A DNA stretch of 64,000 bases. Origin: Streptomyces sp. NBC_00582 (GTDB lineage Bacteria; Actinomycetota; Actinomycetes; Streptomycetales; Streptomycetaceae). Location: contig NZ_CP107772.1 of NCBI RefSeq assembly GCF_036345155.1, positions 4,278,001 to 4,342,000 on the forward strand. Reading direction: 5' to 3'. Under the pieces are notes generated by a model that was given only the letters and a program-made list of their open reading frames with translations, was not told the DNA's origin and ran no database searches. Made by a program: the position numbers and the translations under genes. Shown one piece after another: positions 1 through 8,158 of this stretch; position 1 is the stretch's first letter; the number at the start of each line of letters is the position of its first letter.

Positions 1-1
1 G

Positions 2-1102
2 ATCGACGCGATCGCCTCGCTGGACGACGTGCCCCGCCCCGGGAGCGGCTGGCAGACCCTGGACGACTCGGTCCTGGACGCCTACCTCGCCCGTACGGAC
101 GCCGTGCTCGCCCGGGGCTCCGCACGCACCGCCCGCACGGTGTACACGGCGATGCACGGCGTCGGCAAGGACGTCCTCCTCGCCGCGTTCGCCCGCGCCG
201 GGTTCCCGGAGCCCGCGCTGGTCGCCGAGCAGGCCGAGCCCGACCCGGACTTCCCGACCGTGGCCTTCCCCAACCCGGAGGAGCCCGGCGCGATGGACCT
301 CGCCTTCGCGAAGGCCCGCGAGACCGGCCCCGACCTGGTCGTCGCCAACGACCCGGACGCCGACCGCTGCGCCGTGGCCGTCCCCGACGGCGGCGACTGG
401 CGGATGCTGCGCGGCGACGAGGTCGGCGCCCTGCTCGCCGCCCACCTGGTCCGGCGCGGCGCGCGCGGCACCTTCGCCGAGTCGATCGTCTCCTCCTCCC
501 TCCTCGGCCGGATCGCCGAGAAGGCGGGACTGCCGTACGAGGAGACCCTCACCGGCTTCAAGTGGATCGCCCGTGTCGAGGGCCTGCGCTACGGCTACGA
601 GGAGGCCCTCGGCTACTGCGTGGACCCGGAGGGCGTGCGCGACAAGGACGGGATCACCGCGGCGCTGCTGATCACGGAGCTGGCCTCGGAGCTCAAGGAA
701 CAGGGCCGCACCCTGCTCGACCTGCTGGACGAGCTCGCCGTGGAGCACGGTCTGCACGCCACCGACCAGCTCTCCGTCCGGGTCGAGGACCTGTCCGTGA
801 TCGCCGACGCCATGCGCAGGCTGCGCGAGCGGCCCCCGGTCTCGCTCGCGGGGCTGTCCGTCACCCGGGCCGAGGACCTCACCCGGGGCACGGACCGGCT
901 GCCGCCGACCGACGGCCTGCGCTACACGCTCGACGGCGCCCGGGTGATCGTCCGGCCCAGCGGCACGGAACCCAAGCTGAAGTGCTACCTGGAGGTGGTC
1001 GTCCCGGTGGCCGACCTCACGGCCCTCCCGGCCGCCCGGACCAAGGCGACCGAGACCCTCGCGGCGATCAAGCGAGACCTGTCGACAGCGGCCGGCCTCT
1101 GA
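2..1102 (+). CDS. Phospho-sugar mutase (phosphomannomutase/phosphoglucomutase type), 5' truncated
   Basis: The reading frame is open from base 2, so the N-terminal part with the catalytic phosphoserine lies outside the window. About 366 residues are visible. They contain the Mg-binding loop NDPDADRC (codons near 345-370), the sugar-binding loop GFKWI near 555, EEALGY near 600, and the C-terminal phosphate-binding motif RPSGTEPK near 955-975. These are hallmarks of the alpha-D-phosphohexomutase family, which interconverts hexose-6-phosphates (or ribose phosphates) and 1-phosphates. Its place beside deoC and other nucleoside genes leaves room for a phosphopentomutase-like role in nucleoside breakdown. 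That is inference, and sequence alone does not fix the substrate. Confidence 0.9.
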   Translation: MDAIASLDDVPRPGSGWQTLDDSVLDAYLARTDAVLARGSARTARTVYTAMHGVGKDVLLAAFARAGFPEPALVAEQAEPDPDFPTVAFPNPEEPGAMDLAFAKARETGPDLVVANDPDADRCAVAVPDGGDWRMLRGDEVGALLAAHLVRRGARGTFAESIVSSSLLGRIAEKAGLPYEETLTGFKWIARVEGLRYGYEEALGYCVDPEGVRDKDGITAALLITELASELKEQGRTLLDLLDELAVEHGLHATDQLSVRVEDLSVIADAMRRLRERPPVSLAGLSVTRAEDLTRGTDRLPPTDGLRYTLDGARVIVRPSGTEPKLKCYLEVVVPVADLTALPAARTKATETLAAIKRDLSTAAGL

Positions 1103-1481
1103 GCCGAGGCACAGGGCCGCCCACGGCGGTGCGCGCAGGGGCACCCCGCGCACGGGCAGCGTCCGCGTCCAGCGGTGCGCCGCGTCACCGTCCCAGGCCG
1201 GGCAGCCCTCGGGGGTCGCGGAGGCGGGCAGCCGCAGCACCTCGGCAGGATTCGTAGTCATCGTTCCCCGGACTCACGGGGCCCCGCCTCGGCCGGCCCG
1301 GCCGGGGGTCCGCGCGCCGATGATGACGAAGAACCCTGCGACCTGGAACAGACGAAGGGTCACAACCGGGCCGCCCATCCACCTCACCGCACGCAGCGCC
1401 CCCGAAAGCCTCACAGGCGGCCAGCGGCCTCACCGGCCCGGGAAGCTCACCCGACCGCCACAGTCTCAGCGGCCCCCGCTC
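1103..1481. other. Intergenic stretch with weak coding signals
   Basis: This 379-bp gap holds no recognisable gene. On the minus strand an ATG at 1261 opens a frame with high third-position GC for about 50 codons. The bias is lost once the frame enters the mutase gene and no early stop is found, so it may be a decayed gene remnant. A 34-codon minus-strand ORF (1274..1378) is listed separately. The short hairpin CGGCCGGCCCGGCCG lies near 1290. Confidence 0.4.
1274..1378 (-). CDS. Possible small hydrophobic protein (34 aa)
   Basis: An ATG at 1378 with a GGTGAGG purine-rich stretch just upstream opens 34 codons ending at TGA 1274..1276. The middle of the peptide is hydrophobic (LFQVAGFFVIIGA), as in a single short membrane segment, and third positions are mostly G/C. 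It lies 100 bp downstream of the PH-domain gene on the same strand. I recognise no family. It may be chance in high-GC DNA. Confidence 0.2.
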   Translation of the reverse strand: MGGPVVTLRLFQVAGFFVIIGARTPGRAGRGGAP

Positions 1482-2177
1482 TCATCCCACCGCCAGCAAG
1501 ATCGCCAGCACCACGGCCCCCGCGGCCGCCGGGCCGAGGATTTCCCACGCCCACCGCACGGTCACCTCGCCCTGCGCGCTTTCCGCCTTCTCGCGCGCCT
1601 CCCACAGGTTCCGCAGCTCGTCCATGACCTGGTCGGTCGCGGCCCGCACGGGTCCCTGCGGCGTCGACCGGGAGGAACCCCCGAACCCGCCGAGCCCGCC
1701 CCGGCCGCCCCCGCGCCCCGCGCCCGTCTCGCGCCCGGGGTGGCCGTCCGCCGCCGCCCGTGCCTCCCGTCGGGCCGCCGACTTGCGGGCCCGCAGCGAC
1801 ACCGGGATCGCCCAGAGCTGGACCTTGCTCCCCGACTTGGCCAGGGCCTCGTTGGAGTACCCGGACCGCAGCGCCGCGATCTCCCCCCAGGGCAGCACGA
1901 CCACCCGGAACGGGTTGCGCACCCGCAGCCGGTCCTGGCCGGCGTACACGGCGGGCCGCAGGGTGAAGGCGACGACGAGCGGCACGACCAGGATGAGGGT
2001 CGCGAGCGCCAGCCATGGCGTACGCCCCTCCCCCGCGACGATCGCGTCGACGCCGAGCCAGCCGACGACGGCCAGCAGCAGGACACCGCTCGCGATACCG
2101 CCCGACGACCGGTGCACACGGTCGTCGAACTCGGAGGCCGGGGGCTGCGCGGAGGGCTGGTCTTCCGGGGTGGTCAT
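1482..2177 (-). CDS. PH-domain membrane protein
   Basis: A 231-residue protein starting at ATG 2177 (MTTPEDQP). Two adjacent hydrophobic segments (about residues 31-70) are followed by an actinobacterial bacterial-PH-like region (LRPAVYAGQDRLRVRNPF, then VVLPWGEIAALRSGYSNEAL). A low-complexity Gly/Arg linker near residues 130-160 precedes a third hydrophobic segment at the C-terminus (AAAGAVVLAILLAVG). The layout, TM pair, PH-like domain and C-terminal TM, is common in Streptomyces proteins of unknown function. It is convergent with the phosphomutase and divergent from deoC. No enzymatic role can be claimed. Confidence 0.75.
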   Translation of the reverse strand: MTTPEDQPSAQPPASEFDDRVHRSSGGIASGVLLLAVVGWLGVDAIVAGEGRTPWLALATLILVVPLVVAFTLRPAVYAGQDRLRVRNPFRVVVLPWGEIAALRSGYSNEALAKSGSKVQLWAIPVSLRARKSAARREARAAADGHPGRETGAGRGGGRGGLGGFGGSSRSTPQGPVRAATDQVMDELRNLWEAREKAESAQGEVTVRWAWEILGPAAAGAVVLAILLAVG

Positions 2178-2225
2178 AGGGCCGATTCTGCCCCAGCACG
2201 AGAGGCGGGGCCGAAGCGCCCCGAA

Positions 2226-2252
2226 GGGGCGCGGGGAACCGCGCGACCGGCC
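2226..2252. repeat. Single copy of the GGGGCGCGGGGAAC intergenic repeat
   Basis: One unit of the dispersed repeat that forms arrays at 5.7 and 30.4 kb. It is located between the divergent PH-domain gene and deoC, upstream of the deoC operator. Confidence 0.7.
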
Positions 2253-2329
2253 CCGGGTCGCCCGCATCCAGCCGCCGGGACCGCGCGCACCCTCCACGCC
2301 GAGACCCGGTCTCCCGGGCTATACATCCG

Positions 2330-2341
2330 CTACGCGCGTAG
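2330..2341. promoter_or_regulatory. Candidate nucleoside-regulon operator upstream of deoC
   Basis: A perfect 12-bp palindrome CTACGCGCGTAG, 19 bp before the deoC ATG. It overlaps a -10-like hexamer TAGATA (2339..2344), so a bound protein should block transcription. The same element occurs upstream of add, the nucleoside ABC operon and both BMP genes. Confidence 0.75.
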
Positions 2342-2360
2342 ATATGCTCGTCTGGTGACC

Positions 2361-3314
2361 ATGCCCACCAATGCACCCACCGCAGCCCTCGCGGACGTGA
2401 CCTCGTCCGGCAGCACGCTGCGCCGCTTCCTCCACGGGCTGCCCGGCGTCGACGCGGTCGGCCTGGAGGCGCGCGCCGCCTCGCTCGGCACCCGTTCCAT
2501 CAAGACGACCGCGAAGGCGTACGCCATCGACCTCGCCATCTCGATGGTCGACCTGACGACGCTGGAAGGCGCGGACACCCCGGGCAAGGTCCGGGCGCTC
2601 GGCGCCAAGGCGGTCCGCCCCGACCCGACCGACCGCACCACGCCCACGACCGCCGCGGTGTGCGTCTACCCCGACATGGTGGCCGTCGCCAAGGAGGCCG
2701 TCGCCGGCTCCGGCGTGAAGGTGGCCTCGGTCGCCACCGCCTTCCCGGCCGGACGTGCCGCACTCTCCGTCAAGCTGGCGGACGTGCGGGACGCGGTCGC
2801 CGCGGGCGCCGACGAGATCGACATGGTCATCGACCGCGGGGCGTTCCTCGCGGGGGACTATCTGAAGGTGTACGACGAGATCGTCGCCGTGCGGGAGGCG
2901 TGCGGGGCGGCCCGGCTGAAGGTCATCTTCGAGACGGGCGAGCTGTCGACGTACGACAACATCCGCCGGGCGAGCTGGCTCGGGATGCTGGCGGGCGCCG
3001 ACTTCATCAAGACGTCCACCGGCAAGGTCGCCGTCAACGCCACGCCCGCCAACACCCTCCTCATGCTGGAGGCGGTGCGGGACTTCCGGGCGCAGACCGG
3101 CGTCCAGGTCGGGGTGAAGCCCGCCGGCGGCATTCGCAGCTCCAAGGACGCGATCAAGTTCCTGGTGCTGGTCAACGAGACGGCCGGCCCGGACTGGCTG
3201 GACAACCACTGGTTCCGCTTCGGCGCCTCCTCCCTCCTGAACGACCTGCTGATGCAGCGCCAGAAGCTGGCCACCGGCCGCTACTCCGGCCCCGACTACG
3301 TGACGGTGGACTGA
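2361..3314 (+). CDS. deoC: Deoxyribose-phosphate aldolase
   Basis: A 317-residue class I aldolase that splits 2-deoxyribose-5-phosphate into glyceraldehyde-3-phosphate and acetaldehyde, the last step of deoxynucleoside catabolism. The Schiff-base lysine motif ADFIKTSTGK is near residue 217 and the second catalytic lysine, in VGVKPAGG, is near 252. ATG 2361 is used. An in-frame GTG at 2355 is two codons upstream, and neither has a Shine-Dalgarno sequence. With a -10-like TAGATA ending at 2344, the mRNA may be almost leaderless. The two following aldehyde dehydrogenase genes are 5 bp away and overlapping, so the three are likely one operon that removes the acetaldehyde product. Confidence 0.95.
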   Translation: MPTNAPTAALADVTSSGSTLRRFLHGLPGVDAVGLEARAASLGTRSIKTTAKAYAIDLAISMVDLTTLEGADTPGKVRALGAKAVRPDPTDRTTPTTAAVCVYPDMVAVAKEAVAGSGVKVASVATAFPAGRAALSVKLADVRDAVAAGADEIDMVIDRGAFLAGDYLKVYDEIVAVREACGAARLKVIFETGELSTYDNIRRASWLGMLAGADFIKTSTGKVAVNATPANTLLMLEAVRDFRAQTGVQVGVKPAGGIRSSKDAIKFLVLVNETAGPDWLDNHWFRFGASSLLNDLLMQRQKLATGRYSGPDYVTVD

Positions 3315-3319
3315 GACCC

Positions 3320-4771
3320 ATGACCACGGAAAAGCGGACAACTGTGTTCGAGTACGCACCGGCGCCCGAGTCCCGCTCGGTCGTCGACATCGCCCCCTCC
3401 TACGGCCTCTTCATCGACGGCGAGTTCGTGGAGGCGGCCGACGGCAAGGTCTTCAAGACGGTGTCGCCGTCGACGGAGGAGGTGCTCTCCGAGATCGCGC
3501 AGGCCGGCGCCGAGGACGTCGACCGTGCCGTCAAGGCCGCCCGCAAGGCCTTCGGGAAGTGGTCGGCGCTGCCCGGCTCCGAGCGCGCGAAGTACCTCTT
3601 CCGCATCGCCCGGATCATCCAGGAGCGCAGCCGTGAGCTGGCCGTCCTGGAGACCCTGGACAACGGCAAGCCGATCAAGGAGACGCGCGACGCCGACCTG
3701 CCCCTGGTCGCCGCGCACTTCTTCTACTACGCGGGCTGGGCCGACAAGCTGGACCATGCGGGCTTCGGCCCCGCGCCGAAGCCGCTGGGCGTGGCCGGCC
3801 AGGTCATCCCCTGGAACTTCCCCCTCCTGATGCTGGCGTGGAAGATCGCCCCGGCGCTCGCGACCGGCAACACGGTCGTCCTGAAGCCGGCCGAGACCAC
3901 CCCCCTCTCCGCCCTGTTCTTCGCGGACGTCTGCCGCCAGGCGGGCCTGCCCAGGGGTGTCGTCAACATCCTCCCGGGCTACGGCGACACGGGCGCCGCC
4001 CTCGTCGCGCACCCGGACGTCGACAAGGTGGCGTTCACCGGCTCCACGGCCGTCGGCAAGGAGATCGCGAAGACGGTCGCGGGCACCCGTAAGAAGCTCA
4101 CCCTGGAGCTGGGCGGCAAGGGCGCCAACATCGTCTTCGACGACGCCCCGATCGACCAGGCCGTCGAGGGCATCGTCAACGGCATCTTCTTCAACCAGGG
4201 CCAGGTCTGCTGCGCCGGGTCCCGCCTCCTCGTCCAGGAGTCGATCCAGGAGGAGCTGCTGGAGTCCCTGAAGCGCAGGCTCTCCACCCTCCGCCTCGGC
4301 GACCCCCTGGACAAGAACACGGACATCGGCGCGATCAACTCCGAGGAGCAGCTCACCCGGATCACCTCGCTGGTGGAGCGGGGCGAGGCGGAGGGCGCCG
4401 AGCGCTGGACCGCGGCCTGCGAACTCCCGGAGGCCGGCTACTGGTTCGCGCCGACGCTGTTCACCAACGTCACCCAGGCCCACACCGTCGCCCGCGACGA
4501 GATCTTCGGTCCGGTCCTGTCGGTCCTCACCTTCCGCACCCCGGACGAGGCCGTCGCCAAGGCCAACAACACGCCGTACGGCCTGTCGGCGGGCATCTGG
4601 ACGGAGAAGGGCTCCCGCATCCTCGCGGTGGCGAACAAGCTCCGGGCCGGTGTCGTCTGGTCCAACACGTTCAACAAGTTCGACCCGACCTCGCCCTTCG
4701 GCGGCTACAAGGAGTCGGGCTTCGGCCGCGAGGGCGGTCGCCACGGCCTGGAGGCGTACCTCGATGTCTGA
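3320..4771 (+). CDS. Aldehyde dehydrogenase, catalytic member of a split ALDH16-like pair
   Basis: A full-length NAD(P)-dependent aldehyde dehydrogenase of 483 residues. Visible signatures are VIPWNFPLLM (cofactor site), FTGSTAVGKEI (nucleotide loop), the general base in LELGGKG (about E263), the nucleophile in GQVCCAG (about C296-297) and EIFGPVL. It starts 5 bp after deoC and its stop overlaps the next start, so translation is probably coupled. The likely substrate is the acetaldehyde released by DeoC. That rests on context, not on a specificity motif. Confidence 0.93.
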   Translation: MTTEKRTTVFEYAPAPESRSVVDIAPSYGLFIDGEFVEAADGKVFKTVSPSTEEVLSEIAQAGAEDVDRAVKAARKAFGKWSALPGSERAKYLFRIARIIQERSRELAVLETLDNGKPIKETRDADLPLVAAHFFYYAGWADKLDHAGFGPAPKPLGVAGQVIPWNFPLLMLAWKIAPALATGNTVVLKPAETTPLSALFFADVCRQAGLPRGVVNILPGYGDTGAALVAHPDVDKVAFTGSTAVGKEIAKTVAGTRKKLTLELGGKGANIVFDDAPIDQAVEGIVNGIFFNQGQVCCAGSRLLVQESIQEELLESLKRRLSTLRLGDPLDKNTDIGAINSEEQLTRITSLVERGEAEGAERWTAACELPEAGYWFAPTLFTNVTQAHTVARDEIFGPVLSVLTFRTPDEAVAKANNTPYGLSAGIWTEKGSRILAVANKLRAGVVWSNTFNKFDPTSPFGGYKESGFGREGGRHGLEAYLDV

Positions 4772-5663
4772 CCGCACCAACGAGCGTCTGACTGTCTTCA
4801 AGACCTACAAGCTGTACGTCGGCGGGAAGTTCCCGCGTTCCGAGAGCGGCCGGGTGTACGAGGTGACGGACTCCAAGGGCAACTGGCTGGCGAACGCACC
4901 GCAGTCGTCCCGCAAGGACGCCCGTGACGCGGTGGTCGCCGCCCGCAAGGCCTTCGGCGGCTGGTCCGGCGCGACCGCCTACAACCGCGGCCAGGTCCTC
5001 TACCGCGTCGCGGAGATGCTGGAGGGCCGCCGCGAGCAGTTCGTGCGCGAGGTGGGCGAGGCCGAGGGGCTCGGCAAGTCCAAGGCGGCCGCCGTCGTGG
5101 ACGCGACGATCGACCGCTGGGTCTGGTACGCGGGCTGGACCGACAAGATCGCCCAGGTCGTGGGCGGCGGAAACCCGGTCGCGGGCCCGTACTTCAACCT
5201 CTCCTCCCCCGAGCCGACGGGCGTCGTCGCGGTCCTGGCCCCGCAGGAGTCGTCCTTCCTGGGCCTGGTGTCCGTCCTCGCCCCGGTGATCGCGACGGGC
5301 AACACGGCCGTGGTGATCCCCTCCGAGAAGTCCCCGCTCCCGGCCCTCTCCCTGGCCGAGGTCCTGGCCACGTCCGACGTCCCCGGCGGCGTCGTCAACG
5401 TCCTCTCCGGCCGTACGGCGGAGATCGCGGCGCCCCTCGCCGCCCACCAGGACGTCAACGCGATCGACCTCACGGGCGCGGACGAGGTCCTGGCGAAGGA
5501 GCTGGAGATCGCGGCGGCCGACAACCTCAAGCGCGTCCTGCGTCCACAGCCTGTGGACGACTGGACGGAAACCCCGGGCATCGACCGCATGACCGCCTTC
5601 CTGGAAACAAAGACGGTCTGGCACCCGACGGGCTCCCTGGGCGCAGGAGGCTCGTCCTACTGA
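4764..5663 (+). CDS. Truncated aldehyde dehydrogenase-like protein without catalytic domain
   Basis: A 299-residue ALDH homologue overlapping the previous gene by 8 bp. It keeps the N-terminal oligomerisation and NAD-binding-type region (YVGGKFPRSESG, VLAPQESSFLG, ATGNTAVVIPSEKSPL, DLTGADEVL). It stops before the region that carries the nucleophilic cysteine, and the general-base motif LELGG is absent. Known ALDH16 proteins fuse a catalytic ALDH to a second, non-catalytic ALDH-like domain. This pair looks like the same arrangement on two coupled genes. It is probably a structural or regulatory subunit. Its clean end and codon use argue against recent truncation. Confidence 0.85.
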   Translation: MSDRTNERLTVFKTYKLYVGGKFPRSESGRVYEVTDSKGNWLANAPQSSRKDARDAVVAARKAFGGWSGATAYNRGQVLYRVAEMLEGRREQFVREVGEAEGLGKSKAAAVVDATIDRWVWYAGWTDKIAQVVGGGNPVAGPYFNLSSPEPTGVVAVLAPQESSFLGLVSVLAPVIATGNTAVVIPSEKSPLPALSLAEVLATSDVPGGVVNVLSGRTAEIAAPLAAHQDVNAIDLTGADEVLAKELEIAAADNLKRVLRPQPVDDWTETPGIDRMTAFLETKTVWHPTGSLGAGGSSY

Positions 5664-5679
5664 CCACCGCCCCACTCCA

Positions 5680-5850
5680 GGGGCGCGGGGAACTGCGCGT
5701 CCCTTCGGGGGCGCGGGGAACTGCGCGTCCCTTCGGGGGCGCGGGGAACTGCGCATCTCTTCAGGGGCGCGGGGAACTGCGCGTCCCTTCGGGGGCGCGG
5801 GGAACTGCGCATCTCTTCAGGGGCGCGGGGAACCGCGCGACCAGCCCCCA
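5680..5850. repeat. 28-bp tandem repeat array (six copies)
   Basis: Six copies of GGGGCGCGGGGAACTGCGCG, with small variants, start at 5680, 5708, 5736, 5764, 5792 and 5820. They are separated by alternating spacers TCCCTTCG and ATCTCTTCA. The array starts 17 bp after the ALDH-like stop and ends before the convergent gene. Each unit can form a small GC-rich hairpin, so the array may end transcription from both sides. Confidence 0.9.
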
Positions 5851-5874
5851 CGCCCCCGCAGTGACCCACCCGCC

Positions 5875-6282
5875 TCAGCCCCCCAGCACCCCCGCCACAT
5901 CCCCCAGCACAGGAACCGCCCCGAGCGACCGCGCCTGAGCCACCGGCGCGGTCAGCATCTGCGAGGTCACCGGCTGGAAGTCGGCGACCTGCGTCCCGAC
6001 CCCGTTGTCGAGCGGGTCCACACCCGTCCCCGCAAGCGGGTTGGGCTTGAGACCGGTGAGCGCCCCGGTGACGTACGGCAGCGTCGTGAGCACCCCCCGC
6101 ACCCCGGTCTGCGGATCGATGTTCCCGAGCGAGGTCGGCCGGGTGCGCAGCACGTCGACGACGGGTTCGCCCGGCGCAGCCGACGCGGCACCGGCGCCCG
6201 CGCCCAGCGCCACTCCGGCGGTCGCGAGGGCGGCGAGCACACGCCGGCCGGTGGGGTTCTGGGGGGAAGCGTGTCGAGCCAT
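5875..6282 (-). CDS. Small secreted protein
   Basis: A 135-residue protein with a clear signal peptide: MARHASPQNPTGRR, a hydrophobic core, and a cleavage site near ASAAPG at about residue 38. The mature part is rich in G, P, L, V, T, lacks cysteines and repeats short PL/VG-type elements (DVLRTRPTSLGN, LTGLKPNPLAG, VDPLDNGVGT). The start at 6282 has GAAGGTGG upstream. Similar Streptomyces proteins are sometimes labelled secreted ATP-binding protein, but I see no nucleotide-binding motif. A shorter relative is encoded at 13006..13383. Confidence 0.7.
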   Translation of the reverse strand: MARHASPQNPTGRRVLAALATAGVALGAGAGAASAAPGEPVVDVLRTRPTSLGNIDPQTGVRGVLTTLPYVTGALTGLKPNPLAGTGVDPLDNGVGTQVADFQPVTSQMLTAPVAQARSLGAVPVLGDVAGVLGG

Positions 6283-6410
6283 GAGTGCTGCCACCTTCTG
6301 CTGCGCAACGTGATCGGATCGCCACACAGGGTAGGCGAGGTGTGACGCGCGCTTCAAAGCCGACCCGCGGGGTCGTACCGGGCCCGACGGATGCCTCACA
6401 CTGGTGTCCC

Positions 6411-7049
6411 GTGAGCTCCCAACCGCCCATACCCACCCGAGTCGTGCTGCTCTGCGGCCCTTCCGGCTCCGGCAAGTCCCTTCTCGCCGCTCGCTCCGGC
6501 CTGCCCGTGCTGCGGCTCGACGACTTCTACAAGGAGGGCGACGACCCGACCCTGCCGCTGGTCGCCGGGAGCTCCGACATCGACTGGGACCACCCCGGCT
6601 CGTGGGACGCGGACACGGCCGTCGCCGCCATCGTGGAACTCTGCGCGTCGGGTCGTACGAACGTACCCGTCTACGACATCTCGCTCAGCGCCCGCACCGG
6701 CACGGAAGCGGTGGAGGTGGGGCGGACCCCGCTGTTCATCGCCGAGGGCATCTTCGCCGCCGAGATCGTCGAGCGCTGCCGTGAGCTGGGCGTGCTGGCC
6801 GACGCGCTGTGTCTGAGCCGCGGCCCGGTGAAGACGTTCCGCCGCCGCTTCCTGCGCGATCTGAAGGAAGGCCGCAAGTCGGTCCCGTTCCTGCTGCGCC
6901 GGGGCTGGCGGCTGATGCGCGCGGAGCGTTCCATCGTGGCCCGGCAGACCGCGCTCGGCGCGTACGCCTGCGACCGCGACGAGGCGATGGGCCGCCTGGC
7001 GTCCGCGGCGGCGGGCCGCAGCGCGGCGACGGCGCGCACCACCGCCTGA
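6411..7049 (+). CDS. Uridine kinase-like P-loop NTPase
   Basis: A 212-residue protein starting at GTG 6411. The Walker A motif GPSGSGKS is at about residues 14-21, and LRLDDFYKEGDD matches the uridine/cytidine kinase substrate loop (DxFY). DWDHPGSWD and the acidic LFIAEGIFA element are also typical of the Udk/PRK kinase superfamily. It would phosphorylate uridine or cytidine using NTP, which suits the nucleoside-salvage genes around it. No copy of the regional operator precedes it. A strong hairpin terminator follows at 7098..7134. Confidence 0.8.
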   Translation: MSSQPPIPTRVVLLCGPSGSGKSLLAARSGLPVLRLDDFYKEGDDPTLPLVAGSSDIDWDHPGSWDADTAVAAIVELCASGRTNVPVYDISLSARTGTEAVEVGRTPLFIAEGIFAAEIVERCRELGVLADALCLSRGPVKTFRRRFLRDLKEGRKSVPFLLRRGWRLMRAERSIVARQTALGAYACDRDEAMGRLASAAAGRSAATARTTA

Positions 7050-7097
7050 ACGCTTCACCCGAACGGGGGACAGGCGAACCCTGCGGACACATGAAAA

Positions 7098-7134
7098 GCG
7101 GGACTGGACGGACCCCCCGGCCCTCCAGTCCCGC
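7098..7134. terminator. Hairpin terminator
   Basis: An 11-bp perfect stem (GCGGGACTGGA with TCCAGTCCCGC, 15-nt loop) lies 49 bp after the uridine-kinase stop. It is placed to end both this gene and the convergent sigQ. Confidence 0.8.
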
Positions 7135-7135
7135 T

Positions 7136-7291
7136 TCCCCCGTTCCCCCCACGCCACCCCCCAGTGGCGTTCCCCCGTACCGCGCGGCACCGCTGCCCGG
7201 CTTCCCCCGTCGGACCCCCGGTACCGCTCCCCCGTGCTCCCCCCGTTCACCGGACCGGAGCCCGGCGTCTTCTCCCCCGTTCCTCCCCCGT
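7136..7291. repeat. Cluster of TCCCCCGT octamers
   Basis: TCCCCCGT occurs at 7136, 7171, 7203, 7228, 7273 and 7284, with a one-base variant at 7238 and an inverted copy (ACGGGGGA) at 7063. Three more copies (7832, 7858, 7874) lie within the sigQ 5' coding region. Spacing is irregular, so this is not a simple tandem repeat. Confidence 0.65.
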
Positions 7292-7296
7292 GACCC

Positions 7297-8043
7297 TCAG
7301 GCGACGAGCTCCCCGAAGGCGTCCTCCTCGTCACGGCCGAAGCTGAGGACCTGGTCCTCGCGCAGCCGGCGGAGCGACCGCCAGATGCTGGACTTCACCG
7401 TGCCGACACTGATGTCGAGGATCTCCGCGATCTCCGGGTCGGTGCGGCCCTCGTAGTAGCGCAGGACCAGCATCGTCCGCTGGAGTTCGGGCAGCCGGGC
7501 CAGCGCCTGCCACAGGACCGCGCGCAGTTCGGTGCCGCGCATCGCGTCCGTGTCGCCGGGCGTCTCCGGCAGTTCCTCGGTCGGGTACTCGTTCAGCTTG
7601 CGGCGGCGCCACGCGCTGATGTGCAGGTTGGTCATCGTCCGCCGCAGATAGCCCCCGACGGCGGCCTTGTCACTGATCCGCTCCCAGGCGCGGTACGTGG
7701 AGAACAGCGCGCTCTGCAGCAGGTCCTCGGCCTCGAAGCGGTCACCGGTGAGGTGGTAGGCGGTGGCGTACAGGGAGGCGCGGCGCTCCTGGACGTAGGC
7801 GGTGAACTCCGCCTCGGTCAGCGAGCGACGCTCCCCCGTGTCCTCCCTGTACGCGGCTCCCCCGTGAGCCTGTTCCCCCGTGTCAACCACCGTCATGAAC
7901 CCGGTGTGCTGACGCCCGGTGCCGCGAGCGCACCCCCGCCCGCTCACGACACCGGACTTCTCGGAAACCCGGCCGGCGTTCACGTCGTGGAGACGCGTGA
8001 CGACTGCGACTGCGGTGGTGCTCTTACCGTGCAGCGTGTTCAT
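7297..8043 (-). CDS. sigQ: ECF RNA polymerase sigma factor SigQ
   Basis: A 248-residue ECF sigma factor. Region 2 contains SLYATAYHLTGDRFEAEDLL and YRAWERI. Region 4 contains LPELQRTMLVLRYYEGRTD and the helix-turn-helix IAEILDISVGTVKSSIWRSL. About 75 poorly conserved residues precede region 2, and the start at 8043 could be later (for example ATG 7896). It is divergent from afsQ1, the arrangement known from S. coelicolor. There SigQ is controlled by AfsQ1/AfsQ2 and affects antibiotic production and development, notably under nitrogen imbalance. An AfsQ1-type box lies 100 bp upstream. Confidence 0.93.
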   Translation of the reverse strand: MNTLHGKSTTAVAVVTRLHDVNAGRVSEKSGVVSGRGCARGTGRQHTGFMTVVDTGEQAHGGAAYREDTGERRSLTEAEFTAYVQERRASLYATAYHLTGDRFEAEDLLQSALFSTYRAWERISDKAAVGGYLRRTMTNLHISAWRRRKLNEYPTEELPETPGDTDAMRGTELRAVLWQALARLPELQRTMLVLRYYEGRTDPEIAEILDISVGTVKSSIWRSLRRLREDQVLSFGRDEEDAFGELVA

Positions 8044-8142
8044 CTCGCGCCCCCCGTCGTGGACTTCCGGTGTTTCGGTCTTTGCGTTCTTGCCTGTGCC
8101 GAAAAGACTGCCCGGGCCACTTCATCGCCGTGTCCGCCGACT

Positions 8143-8158
8143 GTCACAGACCTGTCAC
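8143..8158. promoter_or_regulatory. AfsQ1-binding box upstream of sigQ
   Basis: GTCAC-N6-GTCAC exactly matches the reported AfsQ1 consensus GTnAC-N6-GTnAC. A third GTCAC follows at 8167..8171 after an 8-bp gap. It lies in the sigQ/afsQ1 intergenic region, 100 bp before the sigQ start. Confidence 0.8.

Noticed and set aside
1320..2360. N-terminal extension of deoC by more than 300 codons
   Set aside because: It runs antisense through the PH-domain gene. The conserved DeoC sequence starts at 2361.
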